Assembly (NCBI GenBank): GCA_902729315.2
Contig: LR746265.1
Coordinates: forward strand, 7,570,892 to 7,634,891
Reading direction: 5' to 3'
Origin: Spirodela intermedia
Lineage: Eukaryota > Streptophyta > Magnoliopsida > Alismatales > Araceae
DNA: 64,000 nucleotides
A program made the position numbers and the translations under genes. Below are positions 13,401 to 26,349 of this stretch, one piece after another; within the stretch, counting starts at the first letter, position 1; each line of letters begins with the position of its first letter. The notes below the pieces were generated by a model that saw only the letters and a program-made list of their open reading frames with translations, was not told where the DNA came from and searched no databases.

Positions 13401-16400
13401 TTACTTGCTTTTGGACTTCACTGCATGCAAAGTTACTGTATATTGGAATAACCTTCATACGGTGTGGGCAGAAAGGATGGTTCTCGACCATGTGCCTTAT
13501 CTAGAGCTTACAAGTACTTTTGAGCACGATAGTGTAGCTTTGAAATTAGGGGTGCCAATGGGCCGAAATAATTTGGTGGTTCGATCTGGCTCATTTTTTC
13601 GGTCGTTTGGGCGGAATATCAAAATGGTAATGAGTTGGCATGGCATAGCCTAGTGGTGTGAAAGGGCACTGACCCTTGATGGTAAAAATAAGCAGTGTTC
13701 TGCACTAAAATTTCGCTGCCGTCTGAGGAATTGATGGATATTTAGAGGTGCTGGCATGCCCTAATATATATGAGCATCATCTAATATTGAGTGATGGGGG
13801 TGCCAACATTGCCCTTTGGGACATGTTGTTCGGTGTGTGTAGCACAAAAAAGACATGGACCACATGAAAGTTAGCATATAAGATGGGTTTTGTTCTTTCC
13901 CTTCTTTGTAAAAGTTTGGTGTCTCATTTGAGTGCATTCATGACATATAAGTAGAGTTGCCTGTATTTGTTTGTTGTAAAAAATGGATATTGGAAGTCTA
14001 ATTAGGCCCGAATGAAGAGGTAATTGTCATATCTGATTGGTTTTTCCAAATCTGCTATTATCAGGAACAGCAGAAGGAAATTGTGTTGGGAATCGCAAGA
14101 TCACCTAGGATAGGTCAATTTTTGGTAATAACTATCAGGATGCCATCCAGATGAGGGTAGATCAAGTCAAAATATGTGCATGTAATTCTCAGTCTAGCTT
14201 TGTCACTAAATCGATTCTTCCCAGTCTCGATATCTTATTTATGGTGCATTCCCTGCTTATTATTCTCTTCTTAGTTCTTTAGGGATTTCCTTAAAACACA
14301 ATCGTCTTCTCGGTTGTGAAAACTACATGCGGTCTTGGATCCCAACTGAAATTCTTTCCCCGTCGTATGAGCATATTGGTACTTCTCGTTTTGATGTTTA
14401 AATTTTTTTCAAGCAGATGGCAATCCGCAGGGCGACAATATCTCGAAAGTTCGTGCCTGTTTTCATGGGAAGTGCATTCAAGAACAAGGTACTCACTTTA
14501 CTCTGGAAACCGTAGATTCCTCTCTTGGCACTTCTGATATAGGGAATCAGTCTTTGAAGAATTGTTTGGTGACGTCAAACAATCTGTGTCTTTTCTGCTC
14601 TCTTCTCTCTTTGTAAATCACCAATCTGTGTGGGTGATGAACCTATGAAGTTAATTTTAAGTAAACCATACTATTATTGACTGGAGAGACTTGGTATTAT
14701 GAGGACAGTCTTGCAACCAGTCTATGAGTTGTGTTCAATCTACATATAAATGCATGGAGTGCTACCTATTTCCATTCTAGATATGTTTCATTCTTCTTTC
14801 TTTGTCGAGTTTTGTTTGTAGGGTGTCCAGCCTCTTCTGGATGGAGTTATTAGATACCTGCCTTGTCCAACTGAAGTTGAAAACTATGCACTTGACCAAA
14901 CAAAGAATGAAGAAAAGGTACCTCGGACTACAGATTACTGTCAAATTCTTCTTCATATTTTTGTCATTATGTTCTAAAAGATGTGGGAGTCACTCCTCTA
15001 GGTTCTGTTATCTGGATCTCCAGCTGGACCTCTTGTTGCTTTGGCTTTCAAGTTGGAAGAAGGGCGTTTTGGCCAGTTGACTTATTTAAGGTTCTATTTT
15101 CTGCAATTTAACTTCTTGTAACTTTACTTTGCGTTCTCTTTTATCATGTTAAATTATATTTTCTGCTTGAAGACAATGCTAATTTTCTCTCCCTTTCTGA
15201 AGAATATATGAAGGTATCATTCGGAAAGGTGACTTCATAATCAACGTAAATACAGGGAAGAAGATCAAAGTAAGAATATAACTTCTTTCTTGTGCCCTCG
15301 GCATTTACATAAATGATTTCTTCTCGTCATGAATTTCCAATTTTAACAGCCAAATCGGCACTAATAACTGGAGTAGAAAAATTGACCCCCGTGGAAACGA
15401 ACTGAGAAGGCAAGGCATTATCCTGGTTCAAATGTATGACTGAATGAGATTCTTTTAAGTGTTGAGAGGATCTTTGTTATCAGGTCTTGGAAAAATTCAA
15501 CAACAATCAGTCACGATTCTTGTACCTACGGTTCTTGGAGATCAAACTTTATGGCTCTTTTGCATGGCTTCAGTTTTTCCGAAAATATTTATAGATTTCA
15601 TTCAACCTTTCCCAGCATCGCATGTCGTGAGGTTCTAGATAGCCTGGTTTCTTTAGGCATGGTAATTTGCATCCTTTTCCACGAGGGATAGATGAGTGAA
15701 TTCATGGTATCACCACTAATTATTATTCGCGAATTTATCTTGCTGAAGTCGAAGTTTTCATAAAGTTTTTCTGGCAGGATACTATTGTTTTTTTAAAAAA
15801 TGATTTCTTGTTCAGGTTTTCAGAATCATTTTCTCTTTGAGGGATGATTCACAAGTCATTGATAATCCCCTGCATTCATCTTTGGTTGGGTACGGAAATC
15901 TTAGGTTTCTTCTATGACAAAATACCAGACGATTTGCACAGGTGCTAATATCAGTCTTTTTCTCACTCATTTATACACATAAAGTTAGTGTAAAATAGAC
16001 AGATTCTCACTCAATAAATACAAATAGTAGAATCTACTTGGGTTTACTAGGTTTTGTAGGGGAATCAATCAGGATTAGGCCTAACATGTGGGGGTGAAAT
16101 ATGTATTATACTGTTCCTGTCTGCAAGTTATGACCCTGATTTGTTGTTACATCCTCCTTTGTAGTTTTTCTTATTTGTATGCTGCTTATTATTCGAACTT
16201 TGTTCATCCTCTGCAACTTCTGTGAACCCTTGTTTCAAACCTCTGGAAACCCGTAACCATTCATGACTTTAGCGCTTGTATTCAAATATTGTACTTCTGT
16301 ACAATTATGCTGATGAGTTTTTTTGCCTTTTTCATGCACTGTCCACAGTATCTTTTTTATTTTCATCATTGGGGGTCACATGCTTAGGATGCAACTTTAT

Positions 16401-19400
16401 GATTTTTTTTTTCTAAATACTATTATTTGCTTCATCCTCGTAAAATGCTTAGTTAAGATCATGCATAATAAGCGTAATTTATTGACATAACCTGATGGTT
16501 ATATCTGCTTTTATCTTCGAAATTAGTTCTTGTTCCCTGAGATATCAATTATGGTTATTCTCCTGCTTAAGCTTGTTTTTGATTGTTGAACGTTTTGATA
16601 TTGAGTACTACATACGTTTTCATCAAGTTTTTGGGGACAGAAGATCAAGTCTTTTGTTTAATACGTAAGGAAGGTTATTTTAATGCGCTTACTGGATTCT
16701 TATACTTCAAATTTCAGGTTCCCCGTCTAGTTCGAATGCATTCTGATGAGATGGAGGTTAGAATGCATAGTAGCATCCTTAGAAACTCTCCTCCGTTTCT
16801 ATTATATCCTTTTTTTACATTTAAGTTCACTGTTTAATTTACTTTGTGTTGTGTTAGAGTATTCAATATTACGTTTTTATGATAATTTGAAATGCCCACA
16901 CCACAGGACATTCAAGAGGCTTATGCAGGACAAATTGTTGCAGTGTTTGGGGTAGATTGTGCATCAGGTGATTTCTTCTCAGGCATTTTTTGCTGAAGAG
17001 ATTTGTCTTCCATGGTTATAACTTGTTCTTTCTTTACTGCATTTTTAAGTCTGTATTAAATATGAATTGGCAGGCGATACCTTCACTGATGGGTCTGTCA
17101 AATACACTATGACATCTATGAATGTTCCTGAGCCAGTGATGTCTTTGGCTGTTTCACCCGTGTCTAAAGACTCTGGGGGACAAGTAAATTGTCAAGTCAT
17201 CCAAATTTTCATGGCTGTTTATTGTGCAGAGTAATGCAACTAACTGTCATTCCTGTTCCATATCTCAGTTTTCAAAAGCTTTGAACCGCTTTCAGAAAGA
17301 GGACCCAACATTCCGAGTTGGCTTGGATGCTGAGAGTGGACAGGTATTCGATTTTTCAGTAAGTCTATTGTATTTTGTACCAGTGAAGAGCAATGCCTTA
17401 ATATATTAATTTACAGACGATAATTTCGGGAATGGGAGAGTTGCATTTGGACATTTACGTCGAACGCATTCGCAGGGAATATAAGGTAGAGAGGTTTTCT
17501 TGTTTGATCCGATTAAAATTACTGAAATGGAGGCCTTATCTAAATGTCAGTATTTCCTAGGTTGATGCAGCTGTTGGAAAACCTCGTGTGAACTTTAGAG
17601 AGACGGTTACTCAACGTGCTGACTTTGATTATTTACATAAGAAACAGTCTGGTGGTCAAGGTCAATATGGTAGAGTTACGGGGTATGTATAAGTGGATTT
17701 CAAACCTTAGTCTTTTTTAAAGAAATGTATTTATTATCAGTTTGAGAATAAACATTATGATTATTTTTTTCGAACAATTGAATTCGGGATTGGATCTCCC
17801 ATTTGGTTATTAGTAAAATCTGTGGACATAATCTCCTTTGCATCTAACTAATATTTGCTCCTTTGAAAATAAAGTTTATCTCATGATATTTGCTCCAGCG
17901 AAAGAGACTGTACAATTTCCCTTGAAATATATGGTGGATATTGTTTGATATCAAATTTTAATTTCTTTTTGCTAATTGCCTCGTGCAGATGATTAGATGC
18001 ATCAACTGGATTTGATTTTATTTTTTTTCACTATTTCGTTTCAACGGGAACTTTGTTCTGCCTGAATCAAAACCCATAATTTCTGAGTTTTTTTTCTCCT
18101 TTTCTTAGAATTTCTGAGAGATGTTCAGATTAACGAGCTTTGTATATCTTCACGGTTGTATAATGAGACTTAAGTTCTGTGCTAGGTATTACAGTATGAT
18201 GCTTTAATTGCAAAGACCATTGTAAGTAGCCAAGAGTCTCAATTCACTTGGTAATTTTTTTGGTTCTTAATCGAGCTGATGGGGAGGAAATTGAAGCTCT
18301 CTCCCAAATTGATGAGTAGACAAAGCGCATCACTGCTATGCTTGAGTACCTGTGACAAATATCACTATCAACTCTCATACTTAGGTGGGGTTTCTAGATG
18401 CCTCCCATTATGGCTTTAACGTCTATTTGGACTCGACCTTTGGCCAAACAGACCTTTAACTTCCAGCAAGATATCAGCTGCTTATCACGCTTGAGCTTGT
18501 CAAAGGAGTTGGCCTAGATTGCTGTCCTGGAGAGTTCTACTTTGCATTTACACATTAAGTCAAGGTAGAGGAGGCATACATTCATGAAGAAATTCGTGGC
18601 TTGGCATAAGAAGTTTGAGTCTGAACTGTAGAATAATCTTGAGCAAGAACCACAAGGGCTTAGTGCTCCACCATGGTACGGTTAGGTCCCTAACAGGCCT
18701 TATGCTAGGAGTAAGAAGGTCTGTGGGTCACATGAGGGTTAAGTAGAAGGTAATTAGGTAAAAGACAAAAGGGAGAGCGGGGGTATTAGGGATTGTTTGG
18801 TGGCAGGTGGTGTAGCCTGTCTCGACTCTGGTCTGTGGCAGAGTTCAAATGGGATTTTAAGATCATGTTGGCTTCTATGGATACGGGAATGGAACCTGTG
18901 TCTTTGACATGAAAAGATGATGTCCTAGCCACTGGATGAAAGGGACAAAAAAAATTCTTCGCAAGTGCCTGCTCCGCTCCGAGAATAGAAATGGTTCGCT
19001 TTGTTTCTATACGAAATTCGACGATGACTTATTAGAAGTACTGGAGAGCACCTTCCTCAAAGGATCAGAACCAGAGATCAGAGTAGAAGTTAGACTCCAT
19101 AAACCATCCGACTGAGATCAATCATGAAGACATCACGATGAGTGGAAGAGAAGAATAGAACAATTAGGTTCGTTAGAGACCTCAATGACCCAGAACCATT
19201 TAGACCCAACTTCTGTGGAGTCAAGCACGTTCATGGGTTGTGGAAAACATAGGAATTTAGATCAAATTCTGAGCAGGACCCTTAAATTCGGAAAGGCCAC
19301 CGAACCGCTACTGGATACAGCTACAAAATGGAGTTCGCAATCACCTGCTATGGGAGTTAGCCAACCCAACAATCGCAGTGAGGGAGTCAAGCAATGGTTA

Positions 19401-22400
19401 AATTTTACTGAGGCAGAGATAAAGCAAAAAGGGCCAAAGGATTATGGTTCTCCTTTGATGAAAAGTACGGGACCAATACACTTGTAAAAGAGACCTGCAA
19501 AGTTCTCTTGGTGCACGAAGATGATTGAGAGACTGGACTAAACTTAGAAGCAGAAACAGCAGAAGAATCGAACTGGGTGGAATACCAGAAGGTCGGAAGT
19601 GTTGATCTAAGGGGATGACTCAGTAATCTTTGAAGTCATCTGGGAGTCTGCAGCCACAATACAACAACAATTTATTGGATTCCACCTTGATGACAAGAGA
19701 GATCTCGTATGGGGGGAGTAATGTTAGGATCTTGATGGGCCTTACTTATGCCAGTAGTAAGAGGGCGTGTGGGTTATGTGAGGGCTAAGTAAGGGGGGTA
19801 ATTAAGTAATGACATGCAAGGAAGAAGGGGGTTATAAGGGTTGGTTACGGGAAGAAAAGACGGGGATTGTTTGGTGGTAGGCAATGGCTTGTGGGAGAGA
19901 GTTGGTCCTCCACCATTGATATCTAACATAATATGTGAAAGAGTCCTGGAATAATGACGTGGTTTTCTTAAATATTTTCGGGAAATTATGGTTCGATGTA
20001 CTAGTTTTCCTTCGAAATTCTTCACTGGTGAAAGGTTGATTTTGAACAGAAGAATGACTCACAGAGAAAATGAAGTGTTGATTCACTTTCAACTAGTTAA
20101 TACTGATGTAGAAATCTACTTAAATTTGGATTCTCATTTGAAAACCATAGCTAGATTTCTTCAGTGTTATTAGATTTCTTCACTGGACGACGTGCATGTC
20201 AATCCAAGTGGTGACGAGGTCAGATTCTAAAAGTAGAACGACCCAGATAGAGGGGGAATCAAAGCAGAAGAAATGAGATGTGGCTACAAGAGAGGACATA
20301 CGGATGCCACAACAAGAAATCAGTGAACAAAGAAGGAAAGTCTTGTCTGACAGCACCATTCCTTTGAAACAGGACAGTTCGACAGACTATTGGAGAGGAG
20401 GCCGAGGTCAGCTACTGACATTTGGAGGAAGTAATCCGGAAGGATGGATCAGCACTTGTTTGCCGTGCATCATATGGCATAAGCAGAGAAAATGATGGCT
20501 GCGGGAATGAGTTTCAAAGAAAAAGCTCTAGTCTGGGCGGACACCAAAAATCTTTTCGTCCAATGGTGGTACCTAAAGCAACAGTTATTGGAGTATTTCA
20601 GTCCATCCCAAGTAGGAAGCCTGTGCAAGCATTTCCTTGACAATAAGCAACAGGGATTGATTCTGGAGTATTGACGAGACTTTGAATTAATGTTATACTT
20701 GATGGAAGGGCTGAACAAAGAAATGTTGGACTGCACAGTTATAAAAGAGCTGAAGCATGAGATCAGGACGGAGGTCAAATTCCATGATTCTACTGGGATG
20801 GAGTCACTCATGAGGGTAGTGCAGCTAGCGAGAGGGATAATGCACTATGGCCATCAAGGGACCCAACCGGTCTAAGATTGTCAAAACTTAACTTATATGG
20901 CGGAGACACTGCAACGACAGTTCTCGAAGTTCCACCTTGAGGAAAAAGTGTCTCCTGCAGGGAGGGAGTAATGATAGGCCCTTAGTGGGCCTAGTGTACT
21001 CCAGACAGAAGGGGACCCAAAAGGGCCCAACAAAGGAACCCAACAACCCCTTCTCGTGAAGACTTTACTATATGGTCTTTTCCTAAAGAAGGGAAAAGGA
21101 TACTTGGCTTGGGATCGGGCGATGGTTGGGGGGCATTGAGGGCTTTGAGAAGTCTAGAGGCAGCAGAGAGTCATGGTTCTCTCAAACGACCACCCCATCG
21201 CCAAGGGTTCCTCCGAGCCCTAAATTTTGTGTTCTATTTTGCCAACCTTCTATTTCAGTGCATCTTTATTTTCTATTCCGTATTTTTGCTATTTGCTGGA
21301 GGTTCCAGATCGAGGGTTCTATCAGATTGCCTTCCATTATCTCTTTGCGTGGATCAAGATCTGCTTCATTTGTTTCTTTATTGAACGCAAAGCATGCTTA
21401 TTTGGTTGTACCAGATACATCGAACCACTTCCAGCAGGATCGCCGACAAAATTTGAGTTTGAAAACATGCTTGTTGGGCAAGCAATTCCGTCAAATTTCA
21501 TCCCAGCCATTGAGAAGGGTTTCAAAGAAGCAGCCAACTCGTGAGTGCAATGGGTTGTCATGACAAGCTTAGATGTTTTGAACTTTTCTGTCTATCATAT
21601 GAAAACCATTTCTTTGCAGGGGTTCGCTGATAGGGCACCCTGTTGAAAATATACGGGTCGTATTGACTGATGGGGCTTCACATGCTGTTGATTCCAGCGA
21701 GCTTGCATTCAAGCTTGCATCGATCTATGCGTTTAGACAGGTTGACTGAATTCTCCCAGATTTCTAGTACTTAAACTTGCGTCCTTTCATTTTTAGATGC
21801 TCTTAATGGAGATACATATACGCATATTGAGTGAGTAAGAATGGTTATTATTAGGGGCCTTCTCATTTGTGGGTTGTGCCAATTCTGGTCTTGTGTCTAG
21901 CCCAGCCCGTCAACGCCTCTACTAGTTATATATCTTGTCGTCCTGTTTTGTCTTTCTACTTCTCTTTCACAGAGACTAACGCTAACTCTCTTGTCCAGTG
22001 CTACTCTATGGCGAAGCCTGTCATATTGGAGCCCGTCATGCTGGTGGAGTTGAAAGTGCCCACCGAATTCCAGGGTTCTGTTACTGGTGATATCAATAAG
22101 TGCGTCAATTTTACGACTTTCCACTCGGTGATATTCTTTTTTGCTTTAGAGGTTGGCCTAATGAACTATGCATTTATATGCCTTATAGGAGAAAAGGTTT
22201 AATACTTGGGAACGACCAGGATGGAGATGACACAGTCATCACTGCAAATGTAGGTGCATAGATAGTTCTTCCTTTTCTGTATTACCGTTTTTAAACTGCC
22301 AATTTCTTCTGGTTAAGGCTCTTACCTTGCTGTCATGCTCCATCTTTGTCACTCCAGAGTCCAAAAAGGAACGGGTCATGAGAATGGCAGGCCTTCATGC

Positions 22401-23059
22401 CTTGCCTTGGCCCTACTGTTACCTATCCATCCATTCATAGGCACTTACCAACATATTCATGTCGGTGATGTCTTTCTGACAAATAAGACTTTCCACTCAG
22501 GCTTATATAAGACTGAGGGGAATGGAAAAGGCCCTGATCAATAGGCTCTGGGCCAGATTCATATGAAGACTGAGCATGATGGAGTGACAGTCCATTGGGA
22601 AGGGAGGGGGTCCGGCCTGTGAGTTGAGAGAGGTGACAGAGGATATGGGAGGAAAACTTAGACCCCACCTAGTAAACACTAGGCCAAGCTGATCCCATCA
22701 TGCTCCCTAGCTTTCCCAGCTCGTTCAATTCCTTCATTTAGATTTACTTGCATAAATTTGAGGCTAGATTTCTGAGTTTTGCTCGATTATGAATCTCCCA
22801 GGTTCCCCTGAACAACATGTTTGGGTACTCAACGGCTCTTCGGTCCATGACGCAGGTAAAAGAAATCACTTCATCTGCATCATCGTCTCTTTCCATCTTC
22901 TCGACTTGCAGGGTCTGACACTATTTTTGGTTGTTGGGTGATTCAAATCGTCAGGGGAAGGGGGAGTTCACGATGGAATACAAGGAGCACCTGCCCGTCT
23001 CCCAGGATGTACAGATGCAGCTAGTTAACTCATACAAGGCCACTAGAGGTGGGGATTAG
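7404..23059 (+). CDS. GFM1: Mitochondrial elongation factor G (mEF-G1), 20 exons, 758 aa
   Basis: GTPase translocase of mitochondrial translation. Exons: 7404-7817, 11059-11280, 11779-11900, 11985-12135, 14417-14488, 14822-14917, 15002-15090, 15203-15269, 16718-16756, 16907-16967, 17074-17183, 17269-17343, 17417-17485, 17561-17682, 21415-21540, 21620-21740, 21999-22099, 22189-22249, 22802-22855, 22955-23059 (TAG). They total 759 codons with consistent phases and GT-AG ends. G motifs: AHIDSGKT (76-83), REKGITIQ (119-126), DTPGH (143-147), NKLD (197-200). Domain IV shows [28 protein letters not shown]; the C-terminus includes [19 protein letters not shown]. An Arg/Ala/Ser-rich leader of about 55 residues fits a mitochondrial transit peptide. 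The Ser in the G1 motif favours mEF-G1 over plastid EF-G. Length is normal for the family. Introns 1, 4, 8 and 14 are long; intron 14 holds retroelements. Confidence 0.95.
9051..9396 (-). mobile_element. Probable solo LTR (346 bp) in mtEF-G intron 1
   Basis: The block starts TGATAGGG and ends CATAACA on the + strand, so on the - strand it starts TGTTATGACC and ends CCCTATCA, the TG...CA form of an LTR. It is more GC-rich than the surrounding intron and carries CATATAAGG on the - strand as a TATA-like box. No internal coding region or partner LTR lies alongside. The flanks (AATAT and TATTC) do not form a clean target duplication, so the exact ends are uncertain. Confidence 0.55.
18990..19540 (+). 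pseudogene. Decayed retrotransposon gag, C-terminal part
   Basis: Reads as the end of a plant Ty3/gypsy Gag: [20 protein letters not shown], then a stop, then a Ser/Thr-rich linker including [24 protein letters not shown] where the zinc-knuckle region should begin, and [10 protein letters not shown]. Stops and a shifted knuckle region show it is dead. The open part is 19185-19487. Confidence 0.65.
19722..20050 (+). repeat. Middle LTR of the gypsy block
   Basis: Begins TGTTAGGATCTTGATGGGCC immediately after the purine tract at 19711-19720. It aligns imperfectly with 18680-18800: both have the GGCCTTA...AGTAAGA core and a GATTGTTTGGTGG segment. The right end is not sharply defined. Confidence 0.55.
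20280..20880 (+). pseudogene. Second decayed retrotransposon gag
   Basis: Contains the retrotrans_gag-type core: [44 protein letters not shown] and RVVQLARG. An in-frame stop interrupts at about 20672 (LEY-stop-RDFEL) and another at 20873. The preceding Gln/Ser-rich part lies in a different frame, implying a frameshift. Confidence 0.7.
20972..21335 (+). repeat. 3' LTR of the gypsy block
   Basis: Starts TGATAGGCCCTTAGTGGGCC after a polypurine tract and ends near a TATCAGA stretch at about 21322 that resembles an initiator-Met primer binding site. Its first 50 bases match the LTR-like sequences at 38244 and 41430, so this LTR family occurs at two places in the window. Confidence 0.55.
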
Positions 23060-24009
23060 ATTGGCTCCTCAGTCAGGTCTTCTCCTTCTTTTTGTTTCTT
23101 TCCTCTTTTTGTCCCAATTATTGAAGTTCTTTAGACACCCTCACACACCAAATGTGTAAGGTAAAGGCAGCTTATTTATTCTTGGTCATGTAATAAACTG
23201 AGGGCATGCATATACGAGGGGTCAGTGGAAGGCCAGCGGTTTCTTCTTTCCCTTGTGAAGGCCTTTCGATGTTGCCTGAAGAAAAACCAGGAAATGAACT
23301 TCGATGTGGATTCCCATGGGACGTAAACAACTGTCTGTTGGGATGGTATTCACTAATATTGTTATTGGAAAGGCCACCAAATGCGTATGAATTTCCCAAG
23401 CTTTTAGTGCAGGCCTGCCACAATGGTAAAAAAGCCCTTTTGTGCATGCTGTGGTGACATTACTTCAATTGGACGTCTCATTTCCTTTGTGAGTAGTCAA
23501 TGATATGTTGGCTCTCATCTTCCTCTCCATGAACTCATCTACCCCTTAAGAACATGGCCTCTCTTATTGTGGCCCATTTAAGGTTTGTATCGATTGGAGT
23601 AGAAGCACAAAGATCCTAAAAATCTATGTAAGTTGGAGTTAGCTTGATTATGAAATTAGGCTCATAAAAAGGCATATTTTAAGACAACTATATTTAGATT
23701 TATCTTTTCATATTTTGTTTCCCTCTTATTTTAATGTCTTGCTGTTTTTATCTTCCTCTTATTTTTAGATCTTTTTTTTTTATCCTCTCTATTTTATACT
23801 ATTATTTTTATTTCCCCATTTATTCTTATTCTTATTTTTATTATTTTTCTGTTTTTATTTCCAATTTCATTTGAAATTCAAATTTAAGCATCAAATTAAA
23901 AAACTTCTGCCTATTTTAAGGCACCCCATGTAACATAAGAGATTTTAGTTTGAATCAATAAATTTTGTGAGTTCATTTCTTTTAGAGTAACTTGTCTAGT
24001 GGACTTTAT
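23060..24009. other. mtEF-G 3' UTR, then AT-rich sequence with nothing recognised
   Basis: The first few hundred bases fit the 3' UTR of the upstream gene. Beyond about 23500 the sequence becomes T-rich then A-rich. It marks the entry into the repeat-rich block. Open frames at 23172-23457 overlap on both strands and show no family resemblance. Confidence 0.5.
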
Positions 24010-24800
24010 CACCCCTAAGAAGTCAAACATTGATTACTTCAAACCCTTTGATTGCAAGTGCTTTGTTTTAAATAATAGGAGAGGATAATTAAGAAAGTTT
24101 GATCAAAAGAGTGGTGAAAGAATCTTCTTGGATTAATCTGAAAAATAAAAATATATTAAATCTATAATAATAGAATATTGGTTGTTGAAATTAACAAGCC
24201 ACTAGATGTGATTGGTAATAAGAATTGAGAGTGAAGAAATTCTGCATTTAGATCTTAATCTTGAGATGACTTTCCCTAGGAGTCAGAAATGGAAAAAGGG
24301 TCATCCAAAAGAAAATATCTTAGGTGACTTAAATGATAAGATTTGAACAAGATCAGTTCTTATAGAAAATATCCACATGACATTTACTTCACAAATAGAA
24401 CCTAAAAAATGTGGATGTTGTAGTTCTTGATGTAGAATGGGTAAATGCAATAGATGAGGAGTTAGAAAATTTTAAATGAAATAATATTTGGTACCTAGTT
24501 TCAAGAACTAATCATCAAAAGGTGATTAGCACGAAATAAGACTTTAAAATAATATAAATGTGTAAAGATTAGCTTTGAAAGCAAGGCAACACTAATAGAT
24601 CAAGGTTATGTTTAAGAAGAAACAATTAGTTATGAAGAAACATATACACCAATAGCTAGGCTTGAAATAATTATATTCTTATGCTTAAATGTGTAGATAA
24701 TTTTAGGTTTTATCATTTGAATGTCAAAAGTGTATTTTTGAATTAGCTAATTAAAGAAGAATTATATGTGGAGTAGCCCATGATTTAGGATTTAAATTAT
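24010..24800 (+). pseudogene. Decayed Ty1-copia pol (integrase end and reverse transcriptase)
   Basis: At 24020-24130 the frame reads YFKPFDCKCFVLNN, a stop, then LRKFDQKS, as after the copia integrase core. At 24430-24800 AIDEELENFK, a stop, NNIWYLVSR, then pieces resembling YAPVARLE and LYQMDVKSAFL motifs in decayed form (for example FYHLNVKSVFLN) follow copia reverse transcriptase order. Many stops and frameshifts; no functional protein is possible. Confidence 0.65.
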
Positions 24801-25384
24801 AGGATATAGCGTTCATTCACACTTGATTAACAATTAGAAATCCTTGGTATGTAAATCACACATCTATATCATCTTAGATTTATGTGAACTTGTAACATCT
24901 ATTTTTCTTGAAATAAACATAGATCTGAATGGCCAAGAATCAGATATAATATGTTATTAAACAACTCAGATATTCTTATGTGAAAACAACACTTTATCTC
25001 ATTAAGGCATAAGGTTCATGTCTAATTTGCATCAATTTAAATTAATTCCTTAATAATCGAATAATGTGAACACACCGAATAACATGTCACATTTAAGCAG
25101 TAATTTAATAATCAAACTAACGCCAATTGCTTCAAATAAAATATGGTCATCAAGAAGATTATAATCATAGATTTTGGTAATTCATAATATTTTAATTTTT
25201 TTTTCAAAGTATACTCATTGATATTCATAAAATCATGTTTGACATAATCAAAAATTAAAATTTGGTTAATTAGTTCAATATCAAAATTATTTGAGAGTTG
25301 ATGTAGCCTAGAAATTATTTTCAGATGAGGGATTGAAAACTTTTGACTAGGTGACAAAAAAATAATATTTAGAGGCATTAAAGT
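24801..25384. other. AT-rich spacer, nothing recognised
   Basis: Lies between the copia reverse transcriptase remnant and the first long LTR. It may be the eroded RNase H and 3' part of the same copia element, but I see no readable motif. The open frame at 25112-25378 on the - strand is low-complexity. Confidence 0.4.
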
Positions 25385-26331
25385 GCCTCAATTTAATTTT
25401 ATGATTATCTTTAACACAAATACTTCCATATCAGCTCAGATCAAGCAAATGACATAGTCCACTTTCAACCCAATTCAACTGAACTAGAGGCACATGAGGT
25501 GTGAAGACTATGTTTGGCCCAAATTCAACTTGAAATGGTTCAATAAGAAATTTGGGTACACGTTAAATATGTCAAAATCTCAATTCCCACATTCATTTTT
25601 TTCTATATGTTTTATGTGAAATAATCTCTCTATTCTATTTAAGGCATTCCTATTCCTTAGGGGCTTTATAAAATAATCCTTTTGCTTCTTAGAACATTGT
25701 AATAGAACCCCCTCCTTTCTATGTTAATTATAACAAGATTTTTGCCTACAACAAAGCCTCATTTGTAGTCCTATAGTCATCCAAGTTTATTTATATCAAT
25801 CGTAAAAAAAAATATTCTTTTGAAATTATATTGCTATATTAGTGGATTTTAGCATCCTCTGTGAATTTAGGTAATTATTTTGATCATGTGGACAAGATCA
25901 AATCTTTGTAGAGTAAAGGGGTCAATATTTCTTCTTCTTGTGGACTTGGGATGAAAGATATTCATAGAAATAATATTTTATGTAGAATCAAGGACAAGAT
26001 TTCAACATTCTACAACTCATGTTATGCCAACTTGCCCAAACTATCATCAAGTTAATATTTTTACTACATCAATTTTCCTCTTTGGAGATTTTATTTATCT
26101 ATTAGTGGATTTCAACATCCTCTATGGATTTAGGAGAACTATTTTTATCATGTAGATTTAGGATCTAGTCTTTGTGGAGTCAAAGGTTGAGGTTTGTTCA
26201 TTCCATGAACTCAAGGTAAAGCACAAAAATCAAGCATGTGATGAACTGAATGATGAGATTTTAACTATGTGCTACTTAGGTTGCACTAACCTACTCAAAT
26301 CATCATTAAATCTTTTAGTTTGACCTGCATC
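25385..26331 (+). repeat. 5' LTR of a copia-like element, with internal duplication
   Basis: Aligns with 27880-28458 through shared landmarks: GTGTGAAGA, AATAAGA.ATTTGG, GTTAAAT.TGTCAAAATC, CTAGATTTTGGC/CAAGATTTTTGC, and CTTCATTTGTA/CCTCATTTGTA. It ends next to a primer-binding-site-like sequence. Its 3' part is duplicated (about 25840-26085 and 26100-26331): both units start near a TTAGTGGATTT.A.CATCCTCT motif and end CATCAATT. Confidence 0.6.
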
Positions 26332-26334
26332 AAT

Positions 26335-26349
26335 TGGTACCAGAACATG
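26335..26349 (+). other. Primer binding site-like sequence
   Basis: TGGTACCAGAACATG differs by two positions from the TGGTATCAGAGCATG form complementary to the 3' end of initiator tRNA-Met that starts plant retroelement internal regions. Its place right after the LTR end supports the call. Confidence 0.55.

Larger units (their letters stand above)
18680..21340 (+). mobile_element. Ty3/gypsy-like retroelement block, LTR-gag-LTR-gag-LTR, in mtEF-G intron 14
   Basis: Three related LTR-like starts lie at about 18680, 19722 and 20972. The last two directly follow purine tracts (GGGGGGAGTAA and GGAGGGAGTAA) typical of the 3' polypurine tract. Between them are two separate gag remnants. The third LTR runs to about 21330, shortly before exon 15 at 21415. 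No protease, reverse transcriptase or integrase remnant is visible, so the block looks non-autonomous or internally deleted. It is oriented with the host gene and adds about 2.7 kb to intron 14. Confidence 0.7.
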
